Of a DNA stretch of 31,149 nucleotides, positions 1-7,246 are shown one piece after another. The stretch spans positions 1 to 31,149 of IMG/VR virus record IMGVR_UViG_3300044626_000051. The stretch is one strand, 5' to 3'. Both the position numbers and the translations under genes were made by a program. Each line of letters starts with the position of its first letter. Within the stretch, counting starts at the first letter, position 1. The DNA comes from a virus. Below the pieces are notes generated by a model. The model was not told the DNA's origin and made no database searches. It worked only from the letters and a program-made list of their open reading frames with translations.

Positions 1-2
1 TC

Positions 3-494
3 ATTTGGATTGACGGTTCCATCAGGATCACAAGTCCTAAATTTGTCGAGTACATGATTTCCCAGGCTGGCGATACGGTTGCAATGTTCCAGCATCCTTG
101 GAGAGATTGCATTTACGAGGAGGCCGAGGAGTCATGGAATATGAGAAAGTACGTCGATCAGCCGGTAAGACAGCAAGTTGAGCATTACAGGCAAATGGGG
201 TGGCCGGAGAAGGCCGGACAGGTTGCGACAGGCATTATGTGCTGGCATGGTGGTTATCTACGGTCAGATCACGTTGCTACGTTTCTGGATGCCTGGTGGA
301 CAGAAATCAAGGAATGGTCACTACACGATCAGATTGCGTTTCCTGTTCTAGCTCAGACTCACGGGATTGTTGTCAACGGTTGCGACAAACATCTCATGGA
401 TAACGAATATTTCCAGGTGGTTGCAGGCCACAGAATGGAGGGGTATGAAAAAATTACCGATTTTGATATGCACGACAGGATCGCCAAGCCTTGA
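3..494 (+). CDS. DUF616-like glycosyltransferase, 5'-truncated by window edge
   Basis: The frame is open from base 3, so the gene starts outside the window and only its C-terminal part (about 163 residues) is present. The piece carries W-I-D-G-S near its start, then MFQHPWRDCIYEEAE, the sequence KYVDQPV with a following YRQ.GWP, and WWTEIKEWSLHDQIAF. From memory these match the DUF616 (TOD1/MUCI70-type) glycosyltransferase-like family, which has the HP.RDCIYEEAE and DQI motifs. Its acceptor cannot be told. It overlaps the next gene by 50 bases in another frame. With two further glycosyltransferase-like genes in the window it could modify a phage or host surface sugar; that is inference. Confidence 0.72.
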   Translation: MWIDGSIRITSPKFVEYMISQAGDTVAMFQHPWRDCIYEEAEESWNMRKYVDQPVRQQVEHYRQMGWPEKAGQVATGIMCWHGGYLRSDHVATFLDAWWTEIKEWSLHDQIAFPVLAQTHGIVVNGCDKHLMDNEYFQVVAGHRMEGYEKITDFDMHDRIAKP

Positions 495-1137
495 AATCAC
501 GCTGTCGAGCATTAGCTTATACGCCAAAGAAGCGCCTGTTTATCTGTCGAGCAGGTCCGAGACAATGGACCCACGAGTTTACAAATGGCTACTCAACTCG
601 CAGAGTAACTTCGGTGACGCTTACAACAGGATCATGGACGATGCCTTCCAGCATTACGATGAAGTCATCATAGCTAACGACGATATATGTCTGACTCCTG
701 ATTCCTACAGGCTTCTTTGTGAGGATGTCCAATATCTGAAGGAAGCGGGGCATAAGGTCGGTGTTGTTGGGTGCAGGTCTGACTTCATCCTTGCGGAACA
801 AAACATTAGATATGAGTCTGGCCCAAGAGATGGGATCAGATGGGCTGAAGAACAGACGATCAAGGAAGTGTCTGTGATTGCGCCTATCTTTGCCTACGTC
901 TCAAAGGAGGCTTTTAGTCAGGTCAGGTTTCCGCCTATCAACTGGTTCTCAGATAACGTCTTTTGTCATACACTAACAGTATTAGACTTTAGGCATTTCG
1001 TTTCAAGGGCTTACGTTCATCACGCCGGATCTCAAACAGTCGGTAAGGATGACCGTAAAAACCTCATGGAGGCTTCAAAATGGATGTGGAAAAACGAGCC
1101 AGGGATAGCAAGGCACTACAGAATCCCTACCGAATGA
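445..1137 (+). CDS. GT2-like glycosyltransferase
   Basis: A 230-residue protein. I chose the ATG at 445 because GGAGGGG lies just before it and the protein then begins MKKLPILICTTGSP, the usual first beta strand of a GT-A fold; an upstream in-frame ATG at 367 has no such support. FGDAYNRIMDDAF leads to EVIIANDDICL (residues about 73-83), where the NDD resembles the metal-binding DXD region of family 2 glycosyltransferases. YVHHAGSQTVG near residues 204-214 resembles the C-terminal H.GS.T motif of GT2-like enzymes. The product and acceptor are unknown. It overlaps the DUF616-like gene by 50 bases and a small ORF at its 3' end, so all are probably co-transcribed. Confidence 0.7.
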   Translation: MKKLPILICTTGSPSLEITLSSISLYAKEAPVYLSSRSETMDPRVYKWLLNSQSNFGDAYNRIMDDAFQHYDEVIIANDDICLTPDSYRLLCEDVQYLKEAGHKVGVVGCRSDFILAEQNIRYESGPRDGIRWAEEQTIKEVSVIAPIFAYVSKEAFSQVRFPPINWFSDNVFCHTLTVLDFRHFVSRAYVHHAGSQTVGKDDRKNLMEASKWMWKNEPGIARHYRIPTE

Positions 1138-1211
1138 AGGTTCCTCCGGTTCCGATCAGGTACGACAGGAAGGTGGGTATCCCTATGCAACCTCCGAAAG
1201 GTAAAAAATGA
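1080..1211 (+). CDS. Small basic ORF, hypothetical (43 aa)
   Basis: A 43-residue ORF lying mostly inside the 3' end of the glycosyltransferase gene in another frame. Its ATG at 1080 has GGAGG about 7 bases upstream, and its stop overlaps the start of the next gene in an ATGA arrangement, as for most junctions here. The product is rich in Pro, Lys and Arg and ends QPPKGKK. A second in-frame ATG at 1134 overlaps the upstream stop (ATGA) and would give only 25 residues with a weaker site. No family recognised. The translational coupling at both ends is the main argument that it is real. Confidence 0.45.
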   Translation: MDVEKRARDSKALQNPYRMKVPPVPIRYDRKVGIPMQPPKGKK

Positions 1212-1597
1212 AGGGCTTGCTCTCACCTAAAGTCATGATCGTCATCAAGCAAAAAGAAGACGAAGAAAACGAGTGTCCGCTGCCGACCCAAGACGAGAAG
1301 CTCAACGAGGAAAACAAGCAGATCGCTAGGGAAGAGGGTATGTACGGTCCTGAACGAGAGGGCGATACTCAATTCTGGCGCGATCTAGGTGCAAAGTGGC
1401 GTATCTCTGCAAGCCAGGCTCAAGAGAGGCGTTGCGAGAATTGTGGATATTTCGACATGGAGATGCAGGATTGTCTACCTGAAGGTGTCGGGTACTGCCA
1501 CGAGTGGAACTTTATGTGTGCGCCTGAGAAATCTTGTATGGAGTGGAAAAGTGAAGAAAACGAAAGCGGAGAAGAAGATCTCCAAGGTGATGACTGA
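1208..1597 (+). CDS. Cys-rich small protein, putative metal or Fe-S binding
   Basis: A 129-residue protein with an acidic N-terminal half (KEDEENE, REEGMYGPERE) and a Cys-rich segment at residues about 75-113: CENCGYFD, then C, then GYCHEW, MCAPEKSC and MEW. The C..C..F....C...C...C....C..W pattern recalls small phage proteins with a high-potential iron-sulphur-like or zinc-binding fold, but I cannot decide which metal, if any. The tail is again acidic (SEENESGEEDLQGDD). The ATG overlaps the stop of the preceding small ORF. Its 3' end overlaps the next gene by 47 bases if that one begins at its GTG. Confidence 0.55.
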   Translation: MKGLLSPKVMIVIKQKEDEENECPLPTQDEKLNEENKQIAREEGMYGPEREGDTQFWRDLGAKWRISASQAQERRCENCGYFDMEMQDCLPEGVGYCHEWNFMCAPEKSCMEWKSEENESGEEDLQGDD

Positions 1598-1709
1598 GTA
1601 CAACAAGGGTAAGTTGCACTCTGGAAGCAAGAAGGGTCCGGTAGTTAAGAGCCGATCCCAAGCGACCGCGATAGCATTGGCAGAAGCTGGTGTGAAGAAG
1701 AAGAAATGA
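1551..1709 (+). CDS. DUF6496-like small basic protein
   Basis: A 52-residue very basic protein with HSGSKKGPVVKSRSQATAIA, which matches the core I remember for DUF6496, a family common in phages and Proteobacteria with no known function. I chose the GTG at 1551 with GGAGTGG upstream because the family usually has a short Lys-rich lead before the conserved core; an ATG at 1590 with AAGGTG close by would give 39 residues. Together with the next two genes it forms a run of Lys-rich mini-proteins. A virion or DNA-binding role is possible but only inferred from charge. Confidence 0.68.
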   Translation: MKKTKAEKKISKVMTEYNKGKLHSGSKKGPVVKSRSQATAIALAEAGVKKKK

Positions 1710-1861
1710 AAGGCTTATACGCAAATATTCACGCCAAGCGTGAACGCATAGCCAAGCAAAAGGCTGCGGGAAAGACTCCAGAGAAGATGCGTAAGCCTGG
1801 TAGTCCTGGTGCGCCAACTGCTAAGGCTTTCAAAGAATCAGCTAAAACGGCTAAGAAATGA
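1706..1861 (+). CDS. Small Lys-rich conserved phage protein (51 aa)
   Basis: A 51-residue ORF whose ATG overlaps the TGA of the DUF6496-like gene (ATGA) and whose TGA overlaps the start of the next gene, so it is coupled on both sides. The protein begins MKGLYANIHAKRERIA and continues with KMRKPGSPGAPTAKAFKES, ending KTAKK. I recall the KMRKPGS.GAPTA.AF pattern from other phage contigs, where it sits among structural genes without a function. It is almost entirely polar and strongly positive and has no membrane segment. Confidence 0.65.
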   Translation: MKGLYANIHAKRERIAKQKAAGKTPEKMRKPGSPGAPTAKAFKESAKTAKK

Positions 1862-2154
1862 CTGCAGCTTGGACTCGTAAGGAAGGCAAGAACGCCAAAG
1901 GTGGTCTTAACGAGAAGGGCCGGAAGTCTTACGAGCGTGAGAATCCTGGGTCTGACTTAAAGGCTCCTGTTAAGTCAGGCGATAACCCGCGTAGAGCGTC
2001 TTTTCTTGCGCGAATGGGTAACATGCCAGGGCCGGAGAGAAAACCCGATGGGAGCCCTACCAGACTGCTCCTGAGCCTAAAGGCATGGGGTGCAAGTTCC
2101 AAGGCTGATGCGAAAGCAAAGGCTAAGGCTATCTCGGCGAGGAACAAAAAGTGA
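1858..2154 (+). CDS. DUF6321-like basic protein
   Basis: A 98-residue basic protein beginning MTAAWTRKEGKNAKGGLNEK, with ENPGSDLKAPV and RRASFLARMGNMPGP following, then a long Lys/Ala tail (residues about 78-98) likely to be helical. The WTRKEG...GGLN.KGR.SY and SF.ARM.GM motifs fit the DUF6321 family as I remember it; function unknown. It starts inside the stop of the preceding gene (ATGA) and ends GTGA into the next. It is the third of three consecutive Lys-rich proteins. The K/A tail resembles those of histone-like proteins, but that likeness is composition only. Confidence 0.68.
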   Translation: MTAAWTRKEGKNAKGGLNEKGRKSYERENPGSDLKAPVKSGDNPRRASFLARMGNMPGPERKPDGSPTRLLLSLKAWGASSKADAKAKAKAISARNKK

Positions 2155-3518
2155 AGCGTAGAAAAGGACTGTTAGACGAGGAGAAGTTTCTCCCTCCGCT
2201 GCCTGAGCAACTACCGAGGGGCGTAAGTTCGCTGCCAGGTTACGGTCAGACAAGTCCTATCGCGCAGGGATTACTAGGGTTTACGGGCAGGCAACCCACT
2301 TACTCGGTGATGGACCCAGAGGCTCAGAAGATGTCTGAGGCTTACAGACTAGGCGAGCAAGCAAGTGTCGCTAGTCAGCTTTACGGGTCTGTGGCTCCGT
2401 TTGCGGTTGCTTCTTCGCTTAGTAAGTTAAACGCCTTGCCAGGGGCTGCTGTCTACAGAAAGTCAACGCCTACTGCTCCAGATCCATCTGTTGGCACTAG
2501 GTTTGAGCGAGAGTTTCTTGGCGGCTTGGCAGAAAGAAAGCCGATTGATCTTGAGCAGTACAGGGGAGCAAGCCTGATGGTTTTGCCGTGGGATAGCTCA
2601 AGTAGAAACTATCGAATTACATCTGTTTCGGATGAGCTTTTGCCAAGACCTGTCGTTACGCATGGTGGCTTTGATTACACAAGAGATCTTGAACATATAA
2701 AAGAAGGTATTGCTGGAGCTTCAAATCTCGGTATTGCAAAGAGAATTAGGGATAGAGATGCTGTCGCTAGAAGAGAAAACCTAGAGGCTGGAGGAACCGG
2801 AGAGGTTTTGCATGCGCCTATTACGATGGGCTCAGGATCAGAAAACTTCTCGGTGCAACCGACAGAGGTATTGCTTGGCCTGATTGATCGTGCAAACGTT
2901 TCAAAGGGCGTTATTGACGATCTCAATAAAGAGATTAGAGAGCTTAAGATATTCAAGGGAACTGGAGAATCTAGAAAGACGTTGCAGCCATTCAAAAACT
3001 TCCGCGGCGTTACTTCAGAAGAGGGAAGGGTTCAGCTTTACCGCGGGGGCGATGGTCTTGAATCAACAGAGGGCGAATTAAGAAAAGCTCTTGTTGGCGT
3101 AATGTCTAAGAAGAAGTTTCAAGAGCAATTTGGGTTTAATGCTGAAGATGTGTCCGCGGCCATAACAAGCCCGACTTTAGCTGGAGTTCCGAAAGGCTAC
3201 ATTGGTGACGCTTTGTTTTCGACCAATCCGGCCAGTGGAATGCACTTAAGGCCATCAAAAAACGCAACTTACAACACAGACTTTACTGGCGAATACGAAG
3301 GATCGCTTGGGTTAAGCCTACCTGTAGAAGTCCTGATGAAAAGGACGTTCGACAGGATTGCTCAAGAGCAGGCTGGTAAATCAGGCGACATCAGAAACAT
3401 GACTATAGGCGCATTAGAAAAGCGTAAGGAGGGTGTTTCTGAGATCATTGATGATTACATGCTCGATCAGTACGATAAGTATCTGAGGCAACAGAGAAGG
3501 CTAGGCTTACTCGACTGA
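2151..3518 (+). CDS. Putative virion-associated protein with polyvalent-protein-like domain
   Basis: A 455-residue protein, GTG start overlapping the preceding stop, with GAGGA upstream. The N-terminal 100 residues are Pro/Gly-rich. From about residue 138, GASLMVLPWDSSSRNYRITS leads into VVTHGGFDY, then APITMGSGSENFS (about 224-236), FQEQFGFNAEDVSAAITSPT, and near residue 380 YNTDFTGEYEG. This order recalls a domain I remember from very large phage polyvalent proteins and internal head proteins; it has no enzyme motif I can name. The stretch after about 2530 looks more AT-rich than its neighbours, which may indicate a different origin. The 3' end overlaps the antisense small gene by 12 bases. 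Confidence 0.5.
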   Translation: MKRRKGLLDEEKFLPPLPEQLPRGVSSLPGYGQTSPIAQGLLGFTGRQPTYSVMDPEAQKMSEAYRLGEQASVASQLYGSVAPFAVASSLSKLNALPGAAVYRKSTPTAPDPSVGTRFEREFLGGLAERKPIDLEQYRGASLMVLPWDSSSRNYRITSVSDELLPRPVVTHGGFDYTRDLEHIKEGIAGASNLGIAKRIRDRDAVARRENLEAGGTGEVLHAPITMGSGSENFSVQPTEVLLGLIDRANVSKGVIDDLNKEIRELKIFKGTGESRKTLQPFKNFRGVTSEEGRVQLYRGGDGLESTEGELRKALVGVMSKKKFQEQFGFNAEDVSAAITSPTLAGVPKGYIGDALFSTNPASGMHLRPSKNATYNTDFTGEYEGSLGLSLPVEVLMKRTFDRIAQEQAGKSGDIRNMTIGALEKRKEGVSEIIDDYMLDQYDKYLRQQRRLGLLD

Positions 3519-3665
3519 GTTTATGATGTTGCTTGCATGGAACTTAAGCATGTGAATGGCGTTTTCTAAAAACTCAACAAGTGCGTAGTCATCAAGTTTT
3601 AAGGCTTCGTCATCAAGGTCAAGGTTCATGCCTGATTCTTTTGTTTCTGTGATAATGATCTTCAT
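3507..3665 (-). CDS. Lone antisense small acidic protein (52 aa)
   Basis: A 52-residue ORF on the minus strand between plus-strand genes. Its ATG (complement of 3663-3665) has AGGAG 6-7 bases upstream, a better site than that of the terminase gene it diverges from. The product begins MKIIITETKESGMNLDLDDE and continues with AL.LDDYALVEFLENAIHML, an acidic, probably two-helix protein ending NIINSVE. No family recognised. It converges with the 455-aa gene (12-base overlap at the stops) and diverges from the small terminase gene over 84 bases that hold an inverted repeat. A regulator or an early gene is conceivable; nothing in the sequence proves it. Confidence 0.6.
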   Translation of the reverse strand: MKIIITETKESGMNLDLDDEALKLDDYALVEFLENAIHMLKFHASNIINSVE

Positions 3666-3684
3666 AGTAACTCCTGATAGACCT

Positions 3685-3713
3685 AAAATTGTATGAATTT
3701 TGAGCCCAAAATT
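3685..3713. promoter_or_regulatory. Inverted repeats in divergent intergenic region, possible operator
   Basis: AATTTTG (3696-3702) and CAAAATT (3707-3713) form a perfect 7-bp inverted repeat with a 4-base spacer. AAAATT at 3685-3690 is a third half-site that can also pair with AATTTT. The elements lie between the divergently read 52-aa gene and the small terminase gene. On the minus strand TACAAT within 3688-3694 resembles a -10 box overlapping the repeat. On the plus strand TTGGTT and GATAGT are 17 bases apart but poor matches. An operator or a divergent promoter is inferred, not shown. Confidence 0.4.
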
Positions 3714-3749
3714 GGTTGTTTTTACGCAACATGAGATAGTAAAGTAGAA

Positions 3750-4037
3750 ATGGAAACAACGAAGTGGATACCTCCAAACGCGGGAAACGGCAGGCCAAAG
3801 GGCTCGCCCAATAAGTCCACTGCCGCGGTGAGGGAAGCCATTGCAAAAATGGCTGAGATGAACGCTCCGAGGTTCGCAATGTGGCTAGATGAAGTGGCTC
3901 AGAAGAGCCCAGAGAAGGCTTGCGACATTTACCTGAGAGCAATCGAGTACCACATACCTAAATTAGCCAGGACAGAGGTAACGGGAACTGACGGTCAACC
4001 AGTTGCGATGCAGATCTCATGGGCGCAACCCGAATAG
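3750..4037 (+). CDS. terS: Terminase small subunit
   Basis: A 95-residue protein directly before the large terminase, overlapping it by 19 bases. The N-terminus has NAGNGRPKGSPNKSTAAVRE, the Gly/Arg/Pro/Lys segment seen at the start of many small terminases and related phage proteins, followed by helices (REAIAKMAEMNAPRFAMWLD) and KLARTEVTG, where such proteins often end in a T.V.G..G segment. Small terminases recognise the packaging site and feed DNA to the large subunit. There is no strong Shine-Dalgarno in front of the ATG (AGTAGAA only), so translation may be weak. Confidence 0.8.
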   Translation: METTKWIPPNAGNGRPKGSPNKSTAAVREAIAKMAEMNAPRFAMWLDEVAQKSPEKACDIYLRAIEYHIPKLARTEVTGTDGQPVAMQISWAQPE

Positions 4038-5275
4038 TCATCCCTTATGCGCCGAGGGAGCAGCAGCTAAAGATCCACAATGCGCTATCAGACAAGCGTT
4101 TTGCTGTTGTTGTCGCGCACAGACGTATGGGAAAGTCGGTAAGTGCTGTCAACCATCTCATTCGAGCAGCGATAGAAAACAACAAGGAGGCTCCGAGATA
4201 TGCGTTTATTGGGCCTACCTATTCCCAGACCAAGCGAGTTATCTGGGATTACCTCCTCAAATTTACCCAACCACTTAACGCCACTGCCAATATTGCGGAG
4301 CTACGGGTTGATTTCTGGAACAGAAGGATTCAGCTTGCAGGATCTGATAACCCAGACTCTCTGCGAGGACAGTATTTCGATGGCGTTGTATTCGACGAAT
4401 TTGGCGATCAAGACCCGCGTATCTGGTCGGAGGTGGTTCGTCCCGCCTTGTCCGATAGGATGGGATGGGCCTTATTCCTTGGGACCCCAAAAGGCGCAAA
4501 TCACTTTAAGACCCTGAGAGACCATGCAGCAGAGCATAACGACTGGGCTATGCTTGAGTTCAGAGCGTCAGAGACAGGTCTTATCCCTCAAAGTGAGCTC
4601 GATGCCGCCAGGTCAGAGATGGGGGACGACAAGTATTTACAGGAGTTTGAGTGTTCCTTCGACTCAGCCATCGAAGGTGCTTACTACGGGCAGCTTCTCA
4701 ATGAGCTACCGTCTGAAAGGTTCCATGACATCCCTGTAGATGGCATAGCCAAGACTTACGCAGCATGGGATCTAGGGATAGGCGACTCTACTGCTATCTG
4801 GGTCTGTCAGAGGGTGGGCTTAGAGACAAGGCTTATCGACTTTGTTGAGAATCACGGGCAAGGATTGGATTGGTATGTGAACTGGCTCAGGACGAACAAC
4901 TACGAGCTTGCAGAGCAATTACTTCCGCATGACGTACAGGTTAGGGAGCTAGGCTCAGGCAGATCGAGACTCGAACTTCTACAAGAGGCGGGGTTAAACA
5001 TCACAATCGTGCCAAGGATGGGCGTGGACGATGGGATACAGGCCGTGAGAAGGCTGATTCCTTACTGTTGGTTCGACCCTAAGACTAAGCGTGGAGTGGA
5101 CGCGCTAAGGAATTATCGGCGACAATACGACGATAAGCGTCAAGTTTACTGGGATAAGCCTCTTCACGATTGGGCATCTCACGCAGCAGACGCATTTCGG
5201 TATTTGGCGGTCGGGATGAATGAGACAACAAGTTGGTCCAAGCCTCTGAAACCTAACGTATCTTGGGTGGTCTGA
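4019..5275 (+). CDS. terL: Terminase large subunit (packaging ATPase/nuclease)
   Basis: A 418-residue terminase motor. Residues 34-40 (HRRMGKS) form the Walker A-like loop; VVFDEFGD (123-130) is Walker B with the catalytic Glu; LFLGTPKG (152-159) fits the coupling motif. The RNase H-like nuclease begins with AAWDLGIGDSTAI (248-260), whose Asp is the first metal ligand, and ends with HDWASHAADAFRYLA (383-397), which carries the last acidic residues. Length is at the short end for large terminases but both domains are complete. It precedes the portal gene by one base, the usual order. It cuts concatemers and drives DNA into the prohead. Confidence 0.96.
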   Translation: MGATRIVIPYAPREQQLKIHNALSDKRFAVVVAHRRMGKSVSAVNHLIRAAIENNKEAPRYAFIGPTYSQTKRVIWDYLLKFTQPLNATANIAELRVDFWNRRIQLAGSDNPDSLRGQYFDGVVFDEFGDQDPRIWSEVVRPALSDRMGWALFLGTPKGANHFKTLRDHAAEHNDWAMLEFRASETGLIPQSELDAARSEMGDDKYLQEFECSFDSAIEGAYYGQLLNELPSERFHDIPVDGIAKTYAAWDLGIGDSTAIWVCQRVGLETRLIDFVENHGQGLDWYVNWLRTNNYELAEQLLPHDVQVRELGSGRSRLELLQEAGLNITIVPRMGVDDGIQAVRRLIPYCWFDPKTKRGVDALRNYRRQYDDKRQVYWDKPLHDWASHAADAFRYLAVGMNETTSWSKPLKPNVSWVV

Positions 5276-5276
5276 A

Positions 5277-7244
5277 ATGGATGATGGTCGGCTAAAAGCA
5301 ATCCTACAAGGCGAGATCGACAACGCCATTGGTTTCTTAGAGACAGAGACCGTCGAGCAACGTAAGAACGCACTTACTGCGTATATGAGGGACCCATACG
5401 GCAACGAGGTCGAGGGCAGGTCTCAGATTGTTACGGGTGAGGTCGCAGAGGCTGTGGACGGGATGCTGCCTCCTCTCATGCGTTTGTTTACATCTGCGGA
5501 TCAGATCGGTGTGTTCGAGCCTGTAGGCCCAGGTGATGAGCCATTAGCAGAGCAGGCAACCGAATACTGCAATTGGGTGCTGATGAAGCAAAACCCAGGT
5601 ATTGCAATCATGCACGATTGGTTTAAGGACGCGATCCTTCAGAAGGTCGGGATCGTCAAGGCTTATTGGGACGACTCCATTTCGGTCAATAAGGAGCAGT
5701 ACGCAAACCTGACGGACGATGAACTTGCGATGCTTTTGTCTGATGGGACGATGGAGATCGCAGGTCAAGAGACAATAGAGCAAGAGATGGACGGGCAGAT
5801 CATGCGTGTCCATAACGTGGCTCTGATGAGAAAGACCAAGGCAGGCAGGGTCAAGATCGAGAATGTGCCTCCAGAGGAGTTCCTGATCTCTAAGGCAGGC
5901 AAGACCGTGAGAGACACGCCGTTCGTCGCGCATAGAAAGCTCATCACGAGGTCAGACCTGATTGCGATGGGGTTCGATGCCGAGATCATCATGAACCTGC
6001 CGGTATACAACGACCTAGAGTTCTCTGCCGAGTACATTGCAAGATACAACCGAGACGAGCAGCCCTTCATGGAGCCTAGTCTCGATAAGTCGATGCAGAC
6101 GGTTGAGGTGTTTGAGTGTTACCTAAAGACAGACTACGATGGTGATGGGATTGCGGAGCTAAGGCAGGTTTACTTCTCTGGGAACGAGATACTTGCAAAT
6201 GAAGAAACCGACTATGTTCCGTTCTACTCTATTTGCCCTATTCCGATACCTCATCGCTTTTTTGGGGATTGTCCTGCTGATCGTACAGTCGATCTCCAGC
6301 TTATCAAGACTACTGTAACGAGGCAGATGCTGGACAATATGTACCTTCAGAACAATACCCGAATGGGTGCTGTCGAAGGTCAGGTCAACCTGGATGACCT
6401 CTTAAGCGTTACGCCTGGTGGTGTGGTCAGGCTCAAGAATCCTGCTGCTCTAGTCCCGATACAAACACCTCCTGTCGGCCAGCAAGCCTTCCCGCTTCTT
6501 GAATACTTAGACCAGGTTCAAGCTAAGAGAACGGGTCTCACAGAGGCTTCCCAGGGCTTAGACCCCAACATCTTGCAGAACGTGACTGCCGCGGCAATTG
6601 CGGCGCTCACACAAGCATCACAGGGCAAGATCGAACTCATTGCTCGTGTTTTTGCTGAGACAGGTGTAAAAGACTTGTTCAAAGGACTCTTACATCTCTT
6701 ATGCAAGTACCAGGACAAGGCAGTCATCCTGCGGATGCGTGGGCAGTACGTCCAATACGATCCGAGAGAGTGGTCGAACCAATACGATGTCTCAGTGAAT
6801 GTGGGTCTTGGGACAGGCAACATCGAGCAAAAGATGGCCATGCTCTCAATGGTTCTCTCAAAGCAAGAGCAGATGCTCCAAATGTTGGGGCCAAACAATC
6901 CTTTAGTGTCGCTCTCGCAATATCGTGCAACGCTCGGAAAACTGGTTGAGGCGGCAGGGTTTGCGGATTCTGCTGAGTTCTTCAAGCCCGTAACACAAGA
7001 GGTCGATCAAGCCCTTGCCCAACCCCAACAACAAGGCCCAGATCCTGCGGTCCAGATGATGATGGCGCAGGCTCAAGCAGACATCGAGATCAAGCGTCAG
7101 AAAGCAATGGCCGACATCCAGCTTGCAAGAGAGAAGGCCATAGCCGAGTTGGAGCTTAAGAAGATGGAGTTCGAGGCCGAGGCTCAGATGAAGGCTATGA
7201 AGGTAGGCGCAGGCATAACCAGCAACATCGAGATACCAGGGTAA
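5277..7244 (+). CDS. Portal protein (P22-like / head-tail connector)
   Basis: A 655-residue protein right after terL. The N-terminal part has EGRSQIVTGEVAEAVDGMLP, typical of the P22-like portal family (S.vv...v.d.vd.i.P.L...F), and LMRLFTSADQIGVFEP after it. The middle has DISKAGKTV-type segments around FLISKAGKT and RRFFGDCPADR-like IPHRFFGDCPADRTVDLQ, where the portal wing and stem are expected. From about residue 590 onward the chain is Gln/Met/Lys/Glu-rich (MMMAQAQADIEIKRQ and following) and predicts a long coiled coil, a barrel-like C-terminus. Twelve copies would form the DNA channel at the capsid vertex. Confidence 0.93.
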   Translation: MDDGRLKAILQGEIDNAIGFLETETVEQRKNALTAYMRDPYGNEVEGRSQIVTGEVAEAVDGMLPPLMRLFTSADQIGVFEPVGPGDEPLAEQATEYCNWVLMKQNPGIAIMHDWFKDAILQKVGIVKAYWDDSISVNKEQYANLTDDELAMLLSDGTMEIAGQETIEQEMDGQIMRVHNVALMRKTKAGRVKIENVPPEEFLISKAGKTVRDTPFVAHRKLITRSDLIAMGFDAEIIMNLPVYNDLEFSAEYIARYNRDEQPFMEPSLDKSMQTVEVFECYLKTDYDGDGIAELRQVYFSGNEILANEETDYVPFYSICPIPIPHRFFGDCPADRTVDLQLIKTTVTRQMLDNMYLQNNTRMGAVEGQVNLDDLLSVTPGGVVRLKNPAALVPIQTPPVGQQAFPLLEYLDQVQAKRTGLTEASQGLDPNILQNVTAAAIAALTQASQGKIELIARVFAETGVKDLFKGLLHLLCKYQDKAVILRMRGQYVQYDPREWSNQYDVSVNVGLGTGNIEQKMAMLSMVLSKQEQMLQMLGPNNPLVSLSQYRATLGKLVEAAGFADSAEFFKPVTQEVDQALAQPQQQGPDPAVQMMMAQAQADIEIKRQKAMADIQLAREKAIAELELKKMEFEAEAQMKAMKVGAGITSNIEIPG

Positions 7245-7246
7245 TC

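Noticed and set aside
367-444. Upstream extension of the second glycosyltransferase to the ATG at 367
   Set aside because: The added 26 residues overlap the first gene and lack a ribosome site, while 445 has GGAGGGG and the expected N-terminal strand.
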